DNA of 64,000 bases from Candidatus Tectimicrobiota bacterium (GTDB lineage: Bacteria > JACPUC01): NCBI GenBank assembly GCA_016192455.1, contig JACPUC010000019.1:248001-312000 (forward strand), read 5' to 3'. Shown here in pieces: positions 17,388 through 26,724 of this stretch; position 1 is the stretch's first letter, and each line of letters opens with the position of its first letter. Made by a program: the position numbers and the translations under genes. The notes below the pieces were generated by a model. The model ran no database searches, was not told the DNA's origin, and saw only the letters and a program-made list of their open reading frames with translations.

Positions 17388-18476
17388 CTAGGACGCCCTC
17401 GTCAGGGCCTGCCTGAGGAGCTGACGGGCAGCCTCGTACACCGGCTCCACCTGGAGGTGCACCATGCAGCTATGGTGCGAGCATGTCGCCAGGGCGCAGG
17501 GAGCGCACTCCACTTCGTGGCGCAGCACGCGCACGCGTTCCGCCGGCAGCGCGGGACGAAAGCGGTTCAGCTCGCCCGGACCGAAGAGCGCCACGGTGGG
17601 ACGCTGCAAGGCCGCGGCGATGTGCATCGGACCGGTGTCGTTGGTGATGAAGAGGTCCACGCGCTGGAGGAGCGCCACGAGCTGACGCAGCGTCGTGCTG
17701 CCGCAGGCGACGACGGCATGCCGCAACCCCTGCTCCAGGAGCGCCGCCGCCAGAGGCGCGTCATCCGGCCCCCCGCTGATGAGGAAATCGCAGGCGAACT
17801 CCTCCTGCAGGCGCCGGGCCACCTCGGCGAAGCGCTCCAGGGGCCAGCGATGCGTCAACCGCACGGCGCCCGGCTGCAACCCCACGAGCGGCGCGGCCGG
17901 CCGCCTGCCGTGGCGGCTGAGGAACGCCTCGGCCCAGCGCGCCGCTGCGGGATCAGGCTCCAGCCGCGGCAGCTCCTGCGCGTCAACCTTGACCTCGAGG
18001 GCTTCGCCGAGGAGGCGGAAGAGCTCCAGCTCGTGGCGCGGGTCGTACTCACGCTCCTCGATGGGATGGTCGAAGAAGCTGCCGCGCCCATCGGTGTTGC
18101 GCCCGATGCTCCGCGCCGCTCCGACGAGCCGCGTCAGGAGCCAGATGAGCAGGCGCCCGCGCGACGAGGAGATCGTCTTCAAGCTGACAAAGTAATGAAA
18201 CCGCCGCCGGCGCAGCCTCAGCCCCAGGAGCACATAGGCCCAGGCGCTGCGCAGCAGGCCGCCGGGGCTGGAGGCGTCCGCCGGCGCCGGCGCCAGGTGG
18301 ACGGCGCTGAACCACCCGCACAGCTCGGCCAGGTCCGCGACGCGCGCATGGGTGAGGATTTCAAGCCTGCTGCCAGGATAGGTGCGGCGAAAGGCGTTGA
18401 CCAGCGGCAGGGAGAGGACGAAATCACCGATCCCGGCTATCTGCACGAACAGCGCTGAACGATCAGGGGAGGACAT
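17388..18476 (-). CDS. Glycosyltransferase family 9 (heptosyltransferase-like)
   Basis: A 362-residue GT-B enzyme of family 9, which adds ADP-heptose to the LPS inner core. Seen: the N-terminal GDFVLSLPLVNAFRR loop, VGLQPGA in mid-protein, and the C-terminal donor-site motif FITNDTGPMHIAAALQRPTVALFGP. A Cys/His cluster (CAPCALATCSHHSC) near residue 335 is the common C-terminal cysteine patch of such proteins. The open frame extends far upstream, but the ATG at 18476 gives the normal heptosyltransferase beginning; no strong ribosome-binding site is visible. Same strand as the membrane phosphatase-like gene, 185 bases upstream of it. The family is firm, the acceptor unknown. Confidence 0.87.
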   Translation of the reverse strand: MSSPDRSALFVQIAGIGDFVLSLPLVNAFRRTYPGSRLEILTHARVADLAELCGWFSAVHLAPAPADASSPGGLLRSAWAYVLLGLRLRRRRFHYFVSLKTISSSRGRLLIWLLTRLVGAARSIGRNTDGRGSFFDHPIEEREYDPRHELELFRLLGEALEVKVDAQELPRLEPDPAAARWAEAFLSRHGRRPAAPLVGLQPGAVRLTHRWPLERFAEVARRLQEEFACDFLISGGPDDAPLAAALLEQGLRHAVVACGSTTLRQLVALLQRVDLFITNDTGPMHIAAALQRPTVALFGPGELNRFRPALPAERVRVLRHEVECAPCALATCSHHSCMVHLQVEPVYEAARQLLRQALTRAS

Positions 18477-18969
18477 GGGAACGTCTGCATACGCGCGCGA
18501 CGGTGTCGCCGCCACCCGTGCCGCACCTTCCTTCGAGAGGGACAGTGCGACTATAGCGGCAGGGTGGAGCCAGCGCAAGCATCCTCGCATGGCGTAGCTC
18601 GTCGCTGGAGAACCCCCTGGTCTGGGGGCACCAAGGAGCGGCGTCACCACGCGGGCGGAGCGCGCCGCAACCCGGGCTGGCGATTCCAGCCATCGCGGCA
18701 CAACGGTCAGCCGGTGGCGTCCTGGGTGGTCATCCCGCTCAACTTCCGCCTTGGCCCGGCAACTCCGGCCCCATGAACGACCTGCGCCGGAGCGCGTCGC
18801 GGCAGCAGGAAGACGTGGTCGCGGCCCGGCTTGATTTTCCCGGCCACGCTGCTTATATAGTAGGGACGATTTGCGCTGCGAGCGCGGTAATCCAGGCGTC
18901 GTTCCAACTTGCGCGCATCCTGTTGGCTTCGCTTGCTGCTTTGCTCTCCTGCTCCATGGAGTGTGAACG
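18477..18969. other. Divergent intergenic region before trxA
   Basis: 493 bases between the GT9 gene and thioredoxin. Apart from the promoter at 18831-18859, nothing recognisable is seen; the open frames reading through it are extensions or shadows of neighbours. Confidence 0.5.
18831..18859 (+). promoter_or_regulatory. Sigma-70-type promoter of trxA
   Basis: TTGATT (18831-18836), 17-base spacer, TATATA (18854-18859), in a locally A/T-rich patch. It predicts a leader of about 100 bases before the thioredoxin ATG. Confidence 0.5.
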
Positions 18970-19299
18970 ATGGCCGAGCATATCATCACGTTGAATGATA
19001 CCAACTTCGATGAGGAAGTCGTCCACTCGAGCCTTCCCGCTCTCGTCGATTTCTGGGCTGCCTGGTGCGGCCCGTGCAAGATGATTGCCCCAACCATCGA
19101 GGAGCTTGCCGCCGAGTATGCGGGGAAGGTGAAGATCGGCAAGGTGGACGTCGACCACAACCCGCAGACCGCCTCGCGCTACAGCATCCGCAGCATCCCT
19201 TCCCTCCTCCTGTTCAAGAACGGCAACGTGCTGGAACAGCTCGTCGGAGTGAAGCCGAAAGCAGAGATCAAGAAGGCGTTGGAGCGCTCGATCGCGTGA
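18970..19299 (+). CDS. trxA: Thioredoxin
   Basis: A 109-residue cytoplasmic thioredoxin of standard length. The redox motif WCGPCK lies near residues 31-36 in the context [16 protein letters not shown], and the cis-proline loop is SIPSLLLF near residue 76. It reduces protein disulfides using electrons from thioredoxin reductase. GGAG is eight bases before the ATG and a promoter lies about 110 bases upstream. The next gene (MBL hydrolase) follows 135 bases downstream on the same strand. Highly confident. Confidence 0.97.
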   Translation: MAEHIITLNDTNFDEEVVHSSLPALVDFWAAWCGPCKMIAPTIEELAAEYAGKVKIGKVDVDHNPQTASRYSIRSIPSLLLFKNGNVLEQLVGVKPKAEIKKALERSIA

Positions 19300-19434
19300 C
19301 GCGTCGCGCCCGGCGCTCGACTTGGCCCTGCCTCGGCGGCGGCTCCCGCGCGGCTCCTCCTGCGTGAGGCGACGCCGCGCGGACGTGCGGCGCCCTCGGT
19401 CTCCCTCCCCGCATTGTCTCGAAAGCAGCGTGAC

Positions 19435-20418
19435 GTGGCCCAACCAGTTCCTGAGATGCTGAAGATCGAGTTGCCAACGCCCTTTGCCGTTGGTCCCGTC
19501 AACGTCTACTTTTTCCCCCAGGACGAGCCAACGCTGATGGACACGGGGCCGATGGGGGAGGACTCGCTGGCGGCGCTGCGCCGGGCCCTGCGGGAGATCG
19601 GCTTCGACATCCCGGACATCAAGAAAATCTACATCAGCCACGGGCACCTCGACCACTTCGGGCAGGGCGCCCTGCTGCGCGAGATGAGCGGGGCGACGGT
19701 CTACGCGCACCCGGGCGAGTACGTGCGCATCGAGCATGATCCCGGCGGGCGCCTCTCGGCGCAGAAAGAGATCACGTATCCGCTCCTGCGGGACTTCGGC
19801 CTGCCGGAGGCCGTCATCGAGGGCATGGCTGACTTCTCGAAGGTCTTTCGGCGCTATGCGCGCGTCCTGCTGAACACGGTGCCGCTGGAGGAAGGGGAGG
19901 TGCATCGCTTCGGCAACCTGGAGATGGAGGTCATTCACTGCCCAGGCCATGCACGGGGCCTCGTCTGCTTTTACAACCGCGCCCGCGGCTTCCTGATGGC
20001 CAACGACCACCTCATCAAGCACATCACCCCCAACCCGGTCATGGAGCTGCCCAGCGAGCCGGGGGGAGAGCGGCCGAAGTCGCTCTGGACCTACCTCCGA
20101 TCGCTCCGCAAGGTGCGGAAGCTGAAGCCGCGGCTCGTCTACTCCGGACATGGGGTCGAGATCGATGATGCGGATGCGCTCATCGAGTTCTACTTCCAGC
20201 ACCACCAGCGCCGCCAGCAGCACATTCTCGCCCACCTGCAGAACGGCGGCAAATCGGTCTACGAGCTGTGCACCCTCCTGTTTCCGAAGCTCGAGACCGG
20301 CAGCCTTTACCTCGGTCTCTCGGAGATCATCGGCCACCTCGATATTCTCGAGATGCAGGGGATGGTCCAGAAGGTGTCGGGCAAAGGTTCCAGCCGCTAC
20401 CTGCCCATCGCAGCCTGA
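19435..20418 (+). CDS. Metallo-beta-lactamase-fold hydrolase
   Basis: A 327-residue MBL-fold protein. The start region reads KIELPTPFAVGPVNVYFF, typical of the glyoxalase-II-like group; the metal site is HGHLDH near residue 70 with a later His in HCPGHARGL and Asp in MANDHLIKH. A C-terminal winged-helix-like region (after residue 240) is common in LACTB2/YmaE-like proteins, which can act on thioesters or nucleic acids. The substrate is unknown. The start is uncertain: GTG at 19435 is used; TTG at 19414 and ATG at 19456 are alternatives and none has a clear ribosome-binding site. Convergent with the nucleoside hydrolase gene. Confidence 0.82.
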   Translation: MAQPVPEMLKIELPTPFAVGPVNVYFFPQDEPTLMDTGPMGEDSLAALRRALREIGFDIPDIKKIYISHGHLDHFGQGALLREMSGATVYAHPGEYVRIEHDPGGRLSAQKEITYPLLRDFGLPEAVIEGMADFSKVFRRYARVLLNTVPLEEGEVHRFGNLEMEVIHCPGHARGLVCFYNRARGFLMANDHLIKHITPNPVMELPSEPGGERPKSLWTYLRSLRKVRKLKPRLVYSGHGVEIDDADALIEFYFQHHQRRQQHILAHLQNGGKSVYELCTLLFPKLETGSLYLGLSEIIGHLDILEMQGMVQKVSGKGSSRYLPIAA

Positions 20419-20482
20419 GCTCGCGGCCCCTTTCCCGCCCTGCTTCCCAGGCTCCGACGGCGCTCCCTCCACCTCTTCCTCA

Positions 20483-21490
20483 TCACCCCTTCAGAACACG
20501 CTCCTCGAACATGGCGAAGAAACGCGCCGCATCCACCTCGACGCAGACGCGCGCCTGCGGCGCCGCCGCGGCCGCCTGCGAGGCACGGCGTGGGCGAAGA
20601 TCAGCAATGGTCTGGCCGGCGGTGTACTCCCCTTTCGTCTCCACCAGGACGCGCGTCTCCACCGCGCGCGCCATCTCCGGGACGCAGGCGACCGCCACCG
20701 CCAGGGGATCGTGCATCGTGCAGCCGGGTTGCCCGCGACGCTCGGCTTCGTAGGCCATCACCACCCCGGTGATCTCCCTGACGAAGGCGGCCAGCGCCCC
20801 GCCACCACCGCCCGCCGCCTCGGAGCCTGCCGCGACGCCAAGGTGCGGCTCCAGCATGGCCGGCGTCAGAACCACCCGGTTCGTCGCATCGAGGGGCACG
20901 AACGTGGCGGGAATGCCAAGCTCTAGAACCCTCCGCGCCGCCTCCGGATCGACGCGCATGTTGAACTCGGCCGTTAGCGTCACGTTCCCGTAGGTCTCGA
21001 AGGCGCCCCCCATGATGATGATCTCCTTCGCGCGGCGCATGCCGCCGTCGTCACGCTCGGCGGCGCGCGCCAAGTTCGTCAAGGGGCCGAGCGTGATGAG
21101 ACTGATCTCGCCCGGATTGGCACGCACGATCTCCAGGATCAGCTCATCCCCCCGCTGCTTCAGGAGCGGACGCCGCAGCGGCGGATAGAGGGGCTCGCCG
21201 TCGGCGCCGCGCCGCAGGGTGGCATTGCCGAAGCCATCCCGGCCGTGCACGTGCCGCGCCGTGCGCAGCGGTCGCAGAAGCGGCGCCTCCGCCCCCGCCG
21301 CCACGGGGGGATGCGGCCCCTCGCCAAGGAGCCGCAGCGTGCGCAGCACGTTGCTCGTTGCCTGCTCCAGCGCGACGTTGCCGCACACCGTGGTGATGGC
21401 CTCCACCCGCAGCTCCGGCGAGCGCAGCGCCAGCAGCAGGGCCATGGCGTCGTCGGTTCCCCCGTCCGTATCGATGATGACGCGTTTCAT
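20483..21490 (-). CDS. Inosine-uridine-type nucleoside hydrolase
   Basis: A 335-residue IunH-family enzyme that splits ribonucleosides into base and ribose. The calcium and ribose site DTDGGTDDAMALLLAL (family pattern DxDxGxDD) is at residues 6-21, TVCGNV follows near 35, LGPLTNLA near residue 117, and the C-terminal MHDPLAVA, whose Asp is the last calcium ligand. ATG at 21490 is preferred over one at 21517 because GGGAG lies seven bases upstream of it and it starts directly at the first strand. The TMTC-like gene stops 23 bases upstream, so the two are likely co-transcribed. Nucleoside specificity cannot be read. Confidence 0.9.
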   Translation of the reverse strand: MKRVIIDTDGGTDDAMALLLALRSPELRVEAITTVCGNVALEQATSNVLRTLRLLGEGPHPPVAAGAEAPLLRPLRTARHVHGRDGFGNATLRRGADGEPLYPPLRRPLLKQRGDELILEIVRANPGEISLITLGPLTNLARAAERDDGGMRRAKEIIIMGGAFETYGNVTLTAEFNMRVDPEAARRVLELGIPATFVPLDATNRVVLTPAMLEPHLGVAAGSEAAGGGGGALAAFVREITGVVMAYEAERRGQPGCTMHDPLAVAVACVPEMARAVETRVLVETKGEYTAGQTIADLRPRRASQAAAAAPQARVCVEVDAARFFAMFEERVLKG

Positions 21491-21513
21491 GCTTTCGCTC
21501 CCGGAGCTGCCAA

Positions 21514-23628
21514 TCACTTGGGCGCCAGCCGTTCGGTCTCGCTGCTGGCTTGCCGGCGCTGTGCCGCCGTCCCTCCTCCGGCGGCGAGGAAGGCCGCGAG
21601 GCGCCGCGCCGCCTGCTGCCTGGCGCCGACCGCGAGGAGGGCCATGCCGAGCTTGAAGTCGAGGTCGGACGGCGACGATGGCAGGCGCAGCGCCGCCGAG
21701 AACTCGGCGATCGCCCGCGTCGGCTGCTTCAGCCAGTACCAGACGACGCCCAGCGCGGCGTGGCTGGGCGCATGTTCGGGATGCGCGCGCAGAATCGCCC
21801 GGTAGCGCGCCGCGGCGTCGCGGAGGCGTCCTTGGCGCTGGGCAAGGGCGCCGAGGTTGTAGCGGGTGGGGAGGCTGTCGGGCTGCAGGCGCAGCGCCTC
21901 CTGGTACTGCGCCAGGGCTTTATCGACGACGCCGAGGCGGTACCACGTCGAGCCCAGGGCGTTGATGGCGGAGGCATCCGTTGGCGCTCTCGCCACAAGC
22001 TGTCGCTGCACACCCAGCAGGGCAAGCGGACGGCCGCGGAGCGGCGCCGCCCCAACCATGGCCTCAAGGAACGGGCGAGACTCGTAGGCGATGTAGCGCC
22101 CCTGCTGCCAGGCCAGGATGGCGGCATCCCAGCTTCCGATCTCGCCGAGGTACTGCCCGTAGAGCAGCCGATTGGCCAGGTGCTCGGGATCGAGGGTGAG
22201 CGCCGTGCGCAGCCAGCGCGCGGCGCGATCGGGGCGCTCGCGGGCCGCCTCGAGGAGCGCCAGGTTGCGCAGCGGATCGGCATACCGCGCCTCCAACCAA
22301 GCCGCGACGCGATAGGCGTAAGCGGCGCGCGCGACCTGCTCACGGCGCCAGGCAATGACGCCGTAGTTGTTCCAGGGCCGCGCCTTGCCGGGAGAGCGCC
22401 GCAGCGCATCGCTCCAGAGGGCGGCGTCGCTGCGCCAGACGAAGCTGCGCTGGCGGGTGAGGGCCGCCGTGCCGAGGAGCGTCAGCGCCAGACAGGCCAG
22501 AAGGGCGACACGCCAGCGGCGTTGGAGGGCTTCCCACAACCTCCAGAGCCCGGCGCCCGACGCCAGGGCGAAACCGATGCCGGGGAAGTAGAGGTAGCGG
22601 TCGGCCAGGGGATTCTCGAGCGGCACCACATTCATCACCGGCAGGAGGGCCAGCGCGAACCAAGCCAGGCCAACGGCGACGAGCGCCTGCCGGCGGCGGC
22701 TCCAGAGCAACACCAGCGCCAAGCCACCCAGGACCGCCAAGCTGACGACGAGGGGGGCAAGCGCACTGCCGGGCGTCGCGTAGTCGGCATTCTGCCACAG
22801 CGGCAGAACGAGGCTCTGCACGTAGAACGCCAACACGCGGATCATCACCCCGACGCCGGCAGCCAGCGAACCGGCGAGGGGGGCGATGGGCTTGGCCGCG
22901 GGCGGGGTCATGACGACGAAGCGCACGACCCCATAGGCAAGCGTGGTGAAGAGGAACGCCCCCAGCATCCCCCAGGCTCGGCGCCGCGGTCTGCCGTCCA
23001 GCAGCACCACCGCCGCGCCGAAGAGCAACGGCAGGGTGAGCACCATCTCTTTGGAGAACAGGGCGACGAGGTAGAGGAGGCAGGCCAGCGCGGCGCGCCC
23101 CGTCGCCGAGCGTTGACGCAGCGGCGGCCCGCTCTCCGCGCGCGCCAGCCTCAGCCCGCCGAGGGCGACGCGCAGCGCCAGGACACCTCCCAGGGCGGCG
23201 AGGAGGTCCTCGCGAAAGCCAACCGCGTTGACCGCCTCGCTCAACGATGGGTGCCAGGCGAGCAGGAGTGGCGGCAGGCAGGCGGCGCCGTCGCCGAAAA
23301 GCCGGCGCGCCAACCAGAAGATCGCGGCGAGCACCCCCAAGTGCAGGAGCAGGTTGGTAAGGTGGAAGAGGCCGGCGCGATCCGGCCAGAGCGCTTGCTC
23401 GAGGGCGTAGCTCAAGGTCACCACGGGACGGTAGCTGTACTCTCGGGAGAGCGGAAAGTAGGAACGCGTGAGGAGGTGCGGCAGGTTGCGCCAGTCGCGC
23501 ACCAGCTCCGACTCACCGATCACCACCACATCATCGAAGACGAAGGAGTGGGAGAGCACCGGCAGGTAAACGAGGAAGGTGGCGCAGAGGAGGACGGGAA
23601 GAAACCAGAATGGTGGTGCTGATCTCAT
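21514..23628 (-). CDS. TMTC-like membrane protein: GT-C transferase domain plus TPR repeats
   Basis: About 704 residues in two halves. The N-terminal half (about 1-420) has ten or more hydrophobic helices; its first loop contains FVFDDVVVIGES and SYRPVVTLSYALEQALW, the acidic motif and conserved loop of the TMTC/PMT type of GT-C O-mannosyltransferases. The C-terminal half is a run of TPR units (NALGSTWYRLGVVDKALAQY and LGALAQRQGRLRDAAARY are clear ones). TMTC enzymes use a dolichol- or undecaprenyl-linked sugar to glycosylate proteins, with the TPRs for substrate binding. ATG at 23628 is chosen because it sits directly before the first helix; no strong ribosome-binding site is visible. Substrate unknown. 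Confidence 0.8.
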   Translation of the reverse strand: MRSAPPFWFLPVLLCATFLVYLPVLSHSFVFDDVVVIGESELVRDWRNLPHLLTRSYFPLSREYSYRPVVTLSYALEQALWPDRAGLFHLTNLLLHLGVLAAIFWLARRLFGDGAACLPPLLLAWHPSLSEAVNAVGFREDLLAALGGVLALRVALGGLRLARAESGPPLRQRSATGRAALACLLYLVALFSKEMVLTLPLLFGAAVVLLDGRPRRRAWGMLGAFLFTTLAYGVVRFVVMTPPAAKPIAPLAGSLAAGVGVMIRVLAFYVQSLVLPLWQNADYATPGSALAPLVVSLAVLGGLALVLLWSRRRQALVAVGLAWFALALLPVMNVVPLENPLADRYLYFPGIGFALASGAGLWRLWEALQRRWRVALLACLALTLLGTAALTRQRSFVWRSDAALWSDALRRSPGKARPWNNYGVIAWRREQVARAAYAYRVAAWLEARYADPLRNLALLEAARERPDRAARWLRTALTLDPEHLANRLLYGQYLGEIGSWDAAILAWQQGRYIAYESRPFLEAMVGAAPLRGRPLALLGVQRQLVARAPTDASAINALGSTWYRLGVVDKALAQYQEALRLQPDSLPTRYNLGALAQRQGRLRDAAARYRAILRAHPEHAPSHAALGVVWYWLKQPTRAIAEFSAALRLPSSPSDLDFKLGMALLAVGARQQAARRLAAFLAAGGGTAAQRRQASSETERLAPK

Positions 23629-24039
23629 TGCGTCGTCATCGACAAAGTATGGCGCGCGGCAGGTCCGCGGCTGCCCCGGGCGGCGCTCGCCGCACCGCCG
23701 CGCGTGGTCAGGGAACACCTGAGGGGACTGCTCGGCTGGGCGGCTGGCGCTCCGCCTGCGCGATGCGAGTGCGGCCTCAACCGTGAAGGTACGGGAAGCC
23801 CGGCGGCGCCGTCAACGCCAGCGGCCCGGCGGGCGCGGCCATCTCCTCGGCGCCTCTCCGCGGCCAGGAAGCAACCCCGCGGGCCAGGACATCGTACCCC
23901 TGCCGTGGTGGTCGCACCGATGGTTTGCGCAGAGGCCGCCCTGGGTACCTCAGCATGGTAGTGAGAATCGCATGGCTATGCTAGGATACGAGCGGAAGGC
24001 GCCACCCAGCATCGGCATGGAGAGGAAGGCACCGCGCAG
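23629..24039. other. Divergent intergenic region before cvpA
   Basis: About 410 bases between the TMTC-like gene and cvpA. I see no convincing promoter pair, RNA or open frame with coding character. Confidence 0.5.
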
Positions 24040-24744
24040 ATGAACTGGCTTGATCTCATCATCCTTGCGCTGCTGCTCATCACCACCATCTTCGGCTGGA
24101 TCAACGGCATGGTGCGGGCGCTCTTCGGCTTTGCGGCGCTCATGCTCGGCGTGCTGGCGGCAAACCGCGGGGCCACGGCCGCCGGGCAGCTCGTGGTGGC
24201 TTACCTCACCAGCCCCACGGCGCGCACGGCGTTCTTCTATATCATCATCTTCCTGCTCGTCGCCTTCCTCACCATGATGGTGGGCAAGACCGTCACCAAC
24301 CTGGTGAAGAAGGCCGGCCTGTCTCGCTTCGACCGCTTTTTGGGGGCCTTCTTCGGCTTGGCGAAGGGCTATGCGTTGGCCGCCCTGATCGTCATGCTGA
24401 TCATGAGCGGCTTCGAGGACGGCAAGGCGATCGCCCGCCACTCCCGCCTGGCCCCGGTGTTGCAATCGGCCACCTTGTGGTTCCTAACGAATCTCCCGGA
24501 GGACCTCCGGCAGTTGCTCCCCCACGACGTGGTGGGGTTGACTCCCTCTCCTCGAATGGGAACGAACCCCGACAGCGAATACCGCGAGGCGCTGCAACGC
24601 CTACGTAGCTTCTTTGGCGTCCGCGATGCGCCACAGGAAGCCGAGTCGGCGGCGCCTGCAGTATCAAAGAGTCCCGGCGGTTCGAGTCGCTACTCGGAGC
24701 AGGGCCGCCGCGAACTCGATCAATCGATCGAGCGGAACGACTAA
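24040..24744 (+). CDS. cvpA: CvpA family membrane protein
   Basis: A 234-residue protein with four hydrophobic helices in the first 130 residues, starting NWLDLIILALLL and continuing GWINGMVRALFG, FFYIIIFLLVAFL and RFLGAFFGLAKGYALAALIV, which is the CvpA pattern. In E. coli CvpA is needed for colicin V production and has been linked to envelope homeostasis. The C-terminal 80 residues are hydrophilic and unconserved. AGGAAGG lies ten bases before the ATG. The luciferase-like gene follows 125 bases later on the same strand, with no obvious functional link. Confidence 0.88.
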   Translation: MNWLDLIILALLLITTIFGWINGMVRALFGFAALMLGVLAANRGATAAGQLVVAYLTSPTARTAFFYIIIFLLVAFLTMMVGKTVTNLVKKAGLSRFDRFLGAFFGLAKGYALAALIVMLIMSGFEDGKAIARHSRLAPVLQSATLWFLTNLPEDLRQLLPHDVVGLTPSPRMGTNPDSEYREALQRLRSFFGVRDAPQEAESAAPAVSKSPGGSSRYSEQGRRELDQSIERND

Positions 24745-24869
24745 GGCCCCCCTCCCGCACGTCCCGCGGCGCCGCGCTGCCTGGCTGACGGAGCGGCGCG
24801 GCAGCCGCCCTTGCTGCGTCGCGGTCGCCGCGCCGTAGCTCCCACCCCGGCTTGCGGAAGTGCTCCCTC

Positions 24870-25751
24870 ATGCAGTTCGCCGTCGAGCTGTGGCCCCGCG
24901 CCCCCGCCGCCGACATCGCTTTCCACGCCCGCCAGGCGGAGTACTGCGGCTTCTCGCGCCTCTGGGTGCGCGACATGCTGAGCGTGCCGTGGGAGGTGTG
25001 GACCGCGGTGAGCACCTGCCTGAGCGCCACCGAGCGCATCCGCCTCGGCGTCGACGTGACCAACCCCTACTCGCGCTCGCCGCTGGTCAGCGCCCACGCA
25101 GCCGCGACGCTCCATGAAACCTCGCGGGGGCGACTCGATCTCGGGCTGGGGAGAGGGATCGCCGGATTGCTGAGCCGCATGGGCTACGCCATGCGCGACG
25201 AGGCGCTGGGCGACTGCCTCGTGGCAATCCGCAGACTGCTGCGCGGAGAGAGCGTGACCCTGGAGAGCGCCGCCTTCCGCTTGAAGGATGCGAAGCTGCC
25301 CGTGGCAGCCGGCGCGGCGGGCCTGCCGATCTACTTGGCGGCGATGGAAGAAGAGGTGTTCCGTTTGGCCGCGGAGCAGGCCGATGGGGCGCTGACGATC
25401 TCGTCAAACCCCGCGCTGCTGCGCAAGGCGCTCCTCTGGCTTCGCCAGGACGGCAAGGCGCGTCCGCTCTCGACGTGGCTCCCCTACAGCCTCTCCCGGG
25501 AGGCCCTCGAGGCGAAGATGGGGAACCTGCTGACGCGCCTGCCGCCGCAGCTTCTGGAACTCATGGAGATTGATCCGGCCCGCGACTCCAACGAAGCGCT
25601 GCTGCGCCAGTGCACCATCTGCGGTCTGGACGAGCTGGCGCAGCGGAGCGCCGAGCTGGAGTCCCTGGGCGTCAACGAGATCATCCTCGAGTACCACGAG
25701 CTGGATGATCTCCGCGGCCTGCGCGAGTTCATCGCCGCCCACGCATCGTAG
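24870..25751 (+). CDS. LLM-class (luciferase-like) flavin-dependent oxidoreductase
   Basis: A 293-residue TIM-barrel protein of the bacterial luciferase-like group, whose members use FMN or F420. Typical segments: FHARQAEYCGFSRLWVRDM near residue 20, LSATERIRLGVDVTNPYSRSP near 51, HETSRGRLDLGLGRG near 84, and QADGALTIS near 165. The non-prolyl cis-peptide and flavin contacts cannot be verified by eye. The TTG at 24852 would add six residues; the ATG at 24870 is taken as the start. Cofactor (FMN versus F420) and substrate are open, and the neighbours do not help. Confidence 0.82.
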   Translation: MQFAVELWPRAPAADIAFHARQAEYCGFSRLWVRDMLSVPWEVWTAVSTCLSATERIRLGVDVTNPYSRSPLVSAHAAATLHETSRGRLDLGLGRGIAGLLSRMGYAMRDEALGDCLVAIRRLLRGESVTLESAAFRLKDAKLPVAAGAAGLPIYLAAMEEEVFRLAAEQADGALTISSNPALLRKALLWLRQDGKARPLSTWLPYSLSREALEAKMGNLLTRLPPQLLELMEIDPARDSNEALLRQCTICGLDELAQRSAELESLGVNEIILEYHELDDLRGLREFIAAHAS

Positions 25752-25860
25752 CCGGGCTGCTCTGACGCGGTGCTCATGTTGCCGAGGTGGGCCGAGGCGA
25801 AGGGAGAATGCGCCGGCAGGGGATCAGCGCGCGCCGCGCCTGGAATGGAGGATTGACTGA

Positions 25861-26499
25861 CTACTGGTAGTACTCCCACTGGTCCGGTTTGCCGTCATTG
25901 TTCGTATCGATCTCAACCCGTTCGAGGCGGCCCTGCTCGTTGAAGTGCTGAACGCGGTCGAAGCTGCCGTCGTGGTTCGTATCGATCTCGCTGCGCAGCA
26001 GAACGCGGTTGGCACGAAAATACTGGCGTTGGTCGATCTTCTTATCCTTGTTGGTGTCGAACTCGACGCGGAGAAGCTTGTCCTCGCCGTCGTAGTACTG
26101 GATTTGTTCGGGGATGCCGTCCTGGTCCTCATCAAGCTCAACGCGCACGAGCTTGCCCCCCTTCTCAAAATACTGCCGCTGGTCGATGATGCCGTCGAAG
26201 TTACTGTCGATCTCGAGGCGCACGAAGTTTGGTTCGGCGACCTGCTTCGGCGCCGCTTTCACGGCGGCGCCGGCCTTGCCGCCCTCCGGCGCGGGCGCCG
26301 GCGCCGCAGGTTGGGTCTGAGCCCTCGCCGACGAAGGGGGGAGCAGGCAGCCGGTCACCAGCAGCGCCATCCCCAACAGAACCCCCATGCCGGAGCAACC
26401 CCCGCCACGGCGCCCCCAGCCGCCCTTTCGCCTGCAGCCCGCCGCGCGCGCTTTGGCGGCCTCGCCACCCCGCTCAGCTCGCTCGTTCACACCGCTCAT
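25861..26499 (-). CDS. Lipoprotein with five 25-residue calcium-loop repeats
   Basis: A 212-residue exported protein. A basic N-region leads to a hydrophobic segment ending in the lipobox LVTGC (Cys51), then a Pro/Ala linker and, from residue 92 to the end, five tandem repeats of 25 residues (the last cut to 21). Each has the form LxRVEIDTNxDGxxDQxQYF, with the DxNxDGxxD loop of EF-hand, dockerin and thrombospondin-type-3 calcium sites; the third repeat has lost the Gly (DTNKDKKID). AAGGTGG lies eight bases before the ATG at 26499. It follows the cobalamin cluster on the same strand after 225 bases. Calcium binding is inferred from the loop; a role in adhesion or envelope structure is possible. 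Confidence 0.72.
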   Translation of the reverse strand: MSGVNERAERGGEAAKARAAGCRRKGGWGRRGGGCSGMGVLLGMALLVTGCLLPPSSARAQTQPAAPAPAPEGGKAGAAVKAAPKQVAEPNFVRLEIDSNFDGIIDQRQYFEKGGKLVRVELDEDQDGIPEQIQYYDGEDKLLRVEFDTNKDKKIDQRQYFRANRVLLRSEIDTNHDGSFDRVQHFNEQGRLERVEIDTNNDGKPDQWEYYQ

Positions 26500-26724
26500 A
26501 AGCCGATCCACCTTTGTCGATGCCAGCCTGGACCCAACTCCCGGAATCCACCTCCTGGCCCCCAACCCCTGCAACCCAGCCTGGGCGCAGCTTCGTTCAA
26601 CCGCGCCGCGGGGAAGCGATGTCTGGATTCCCCGCTCCGCTGGCGGCACGGCGGCCGGCGCAGGCGCGCCTGACTCCCCGCCGACGGGCGAGGGCGCCAA
26701 CCCGGGCGACGGCATCGCCGCCCC

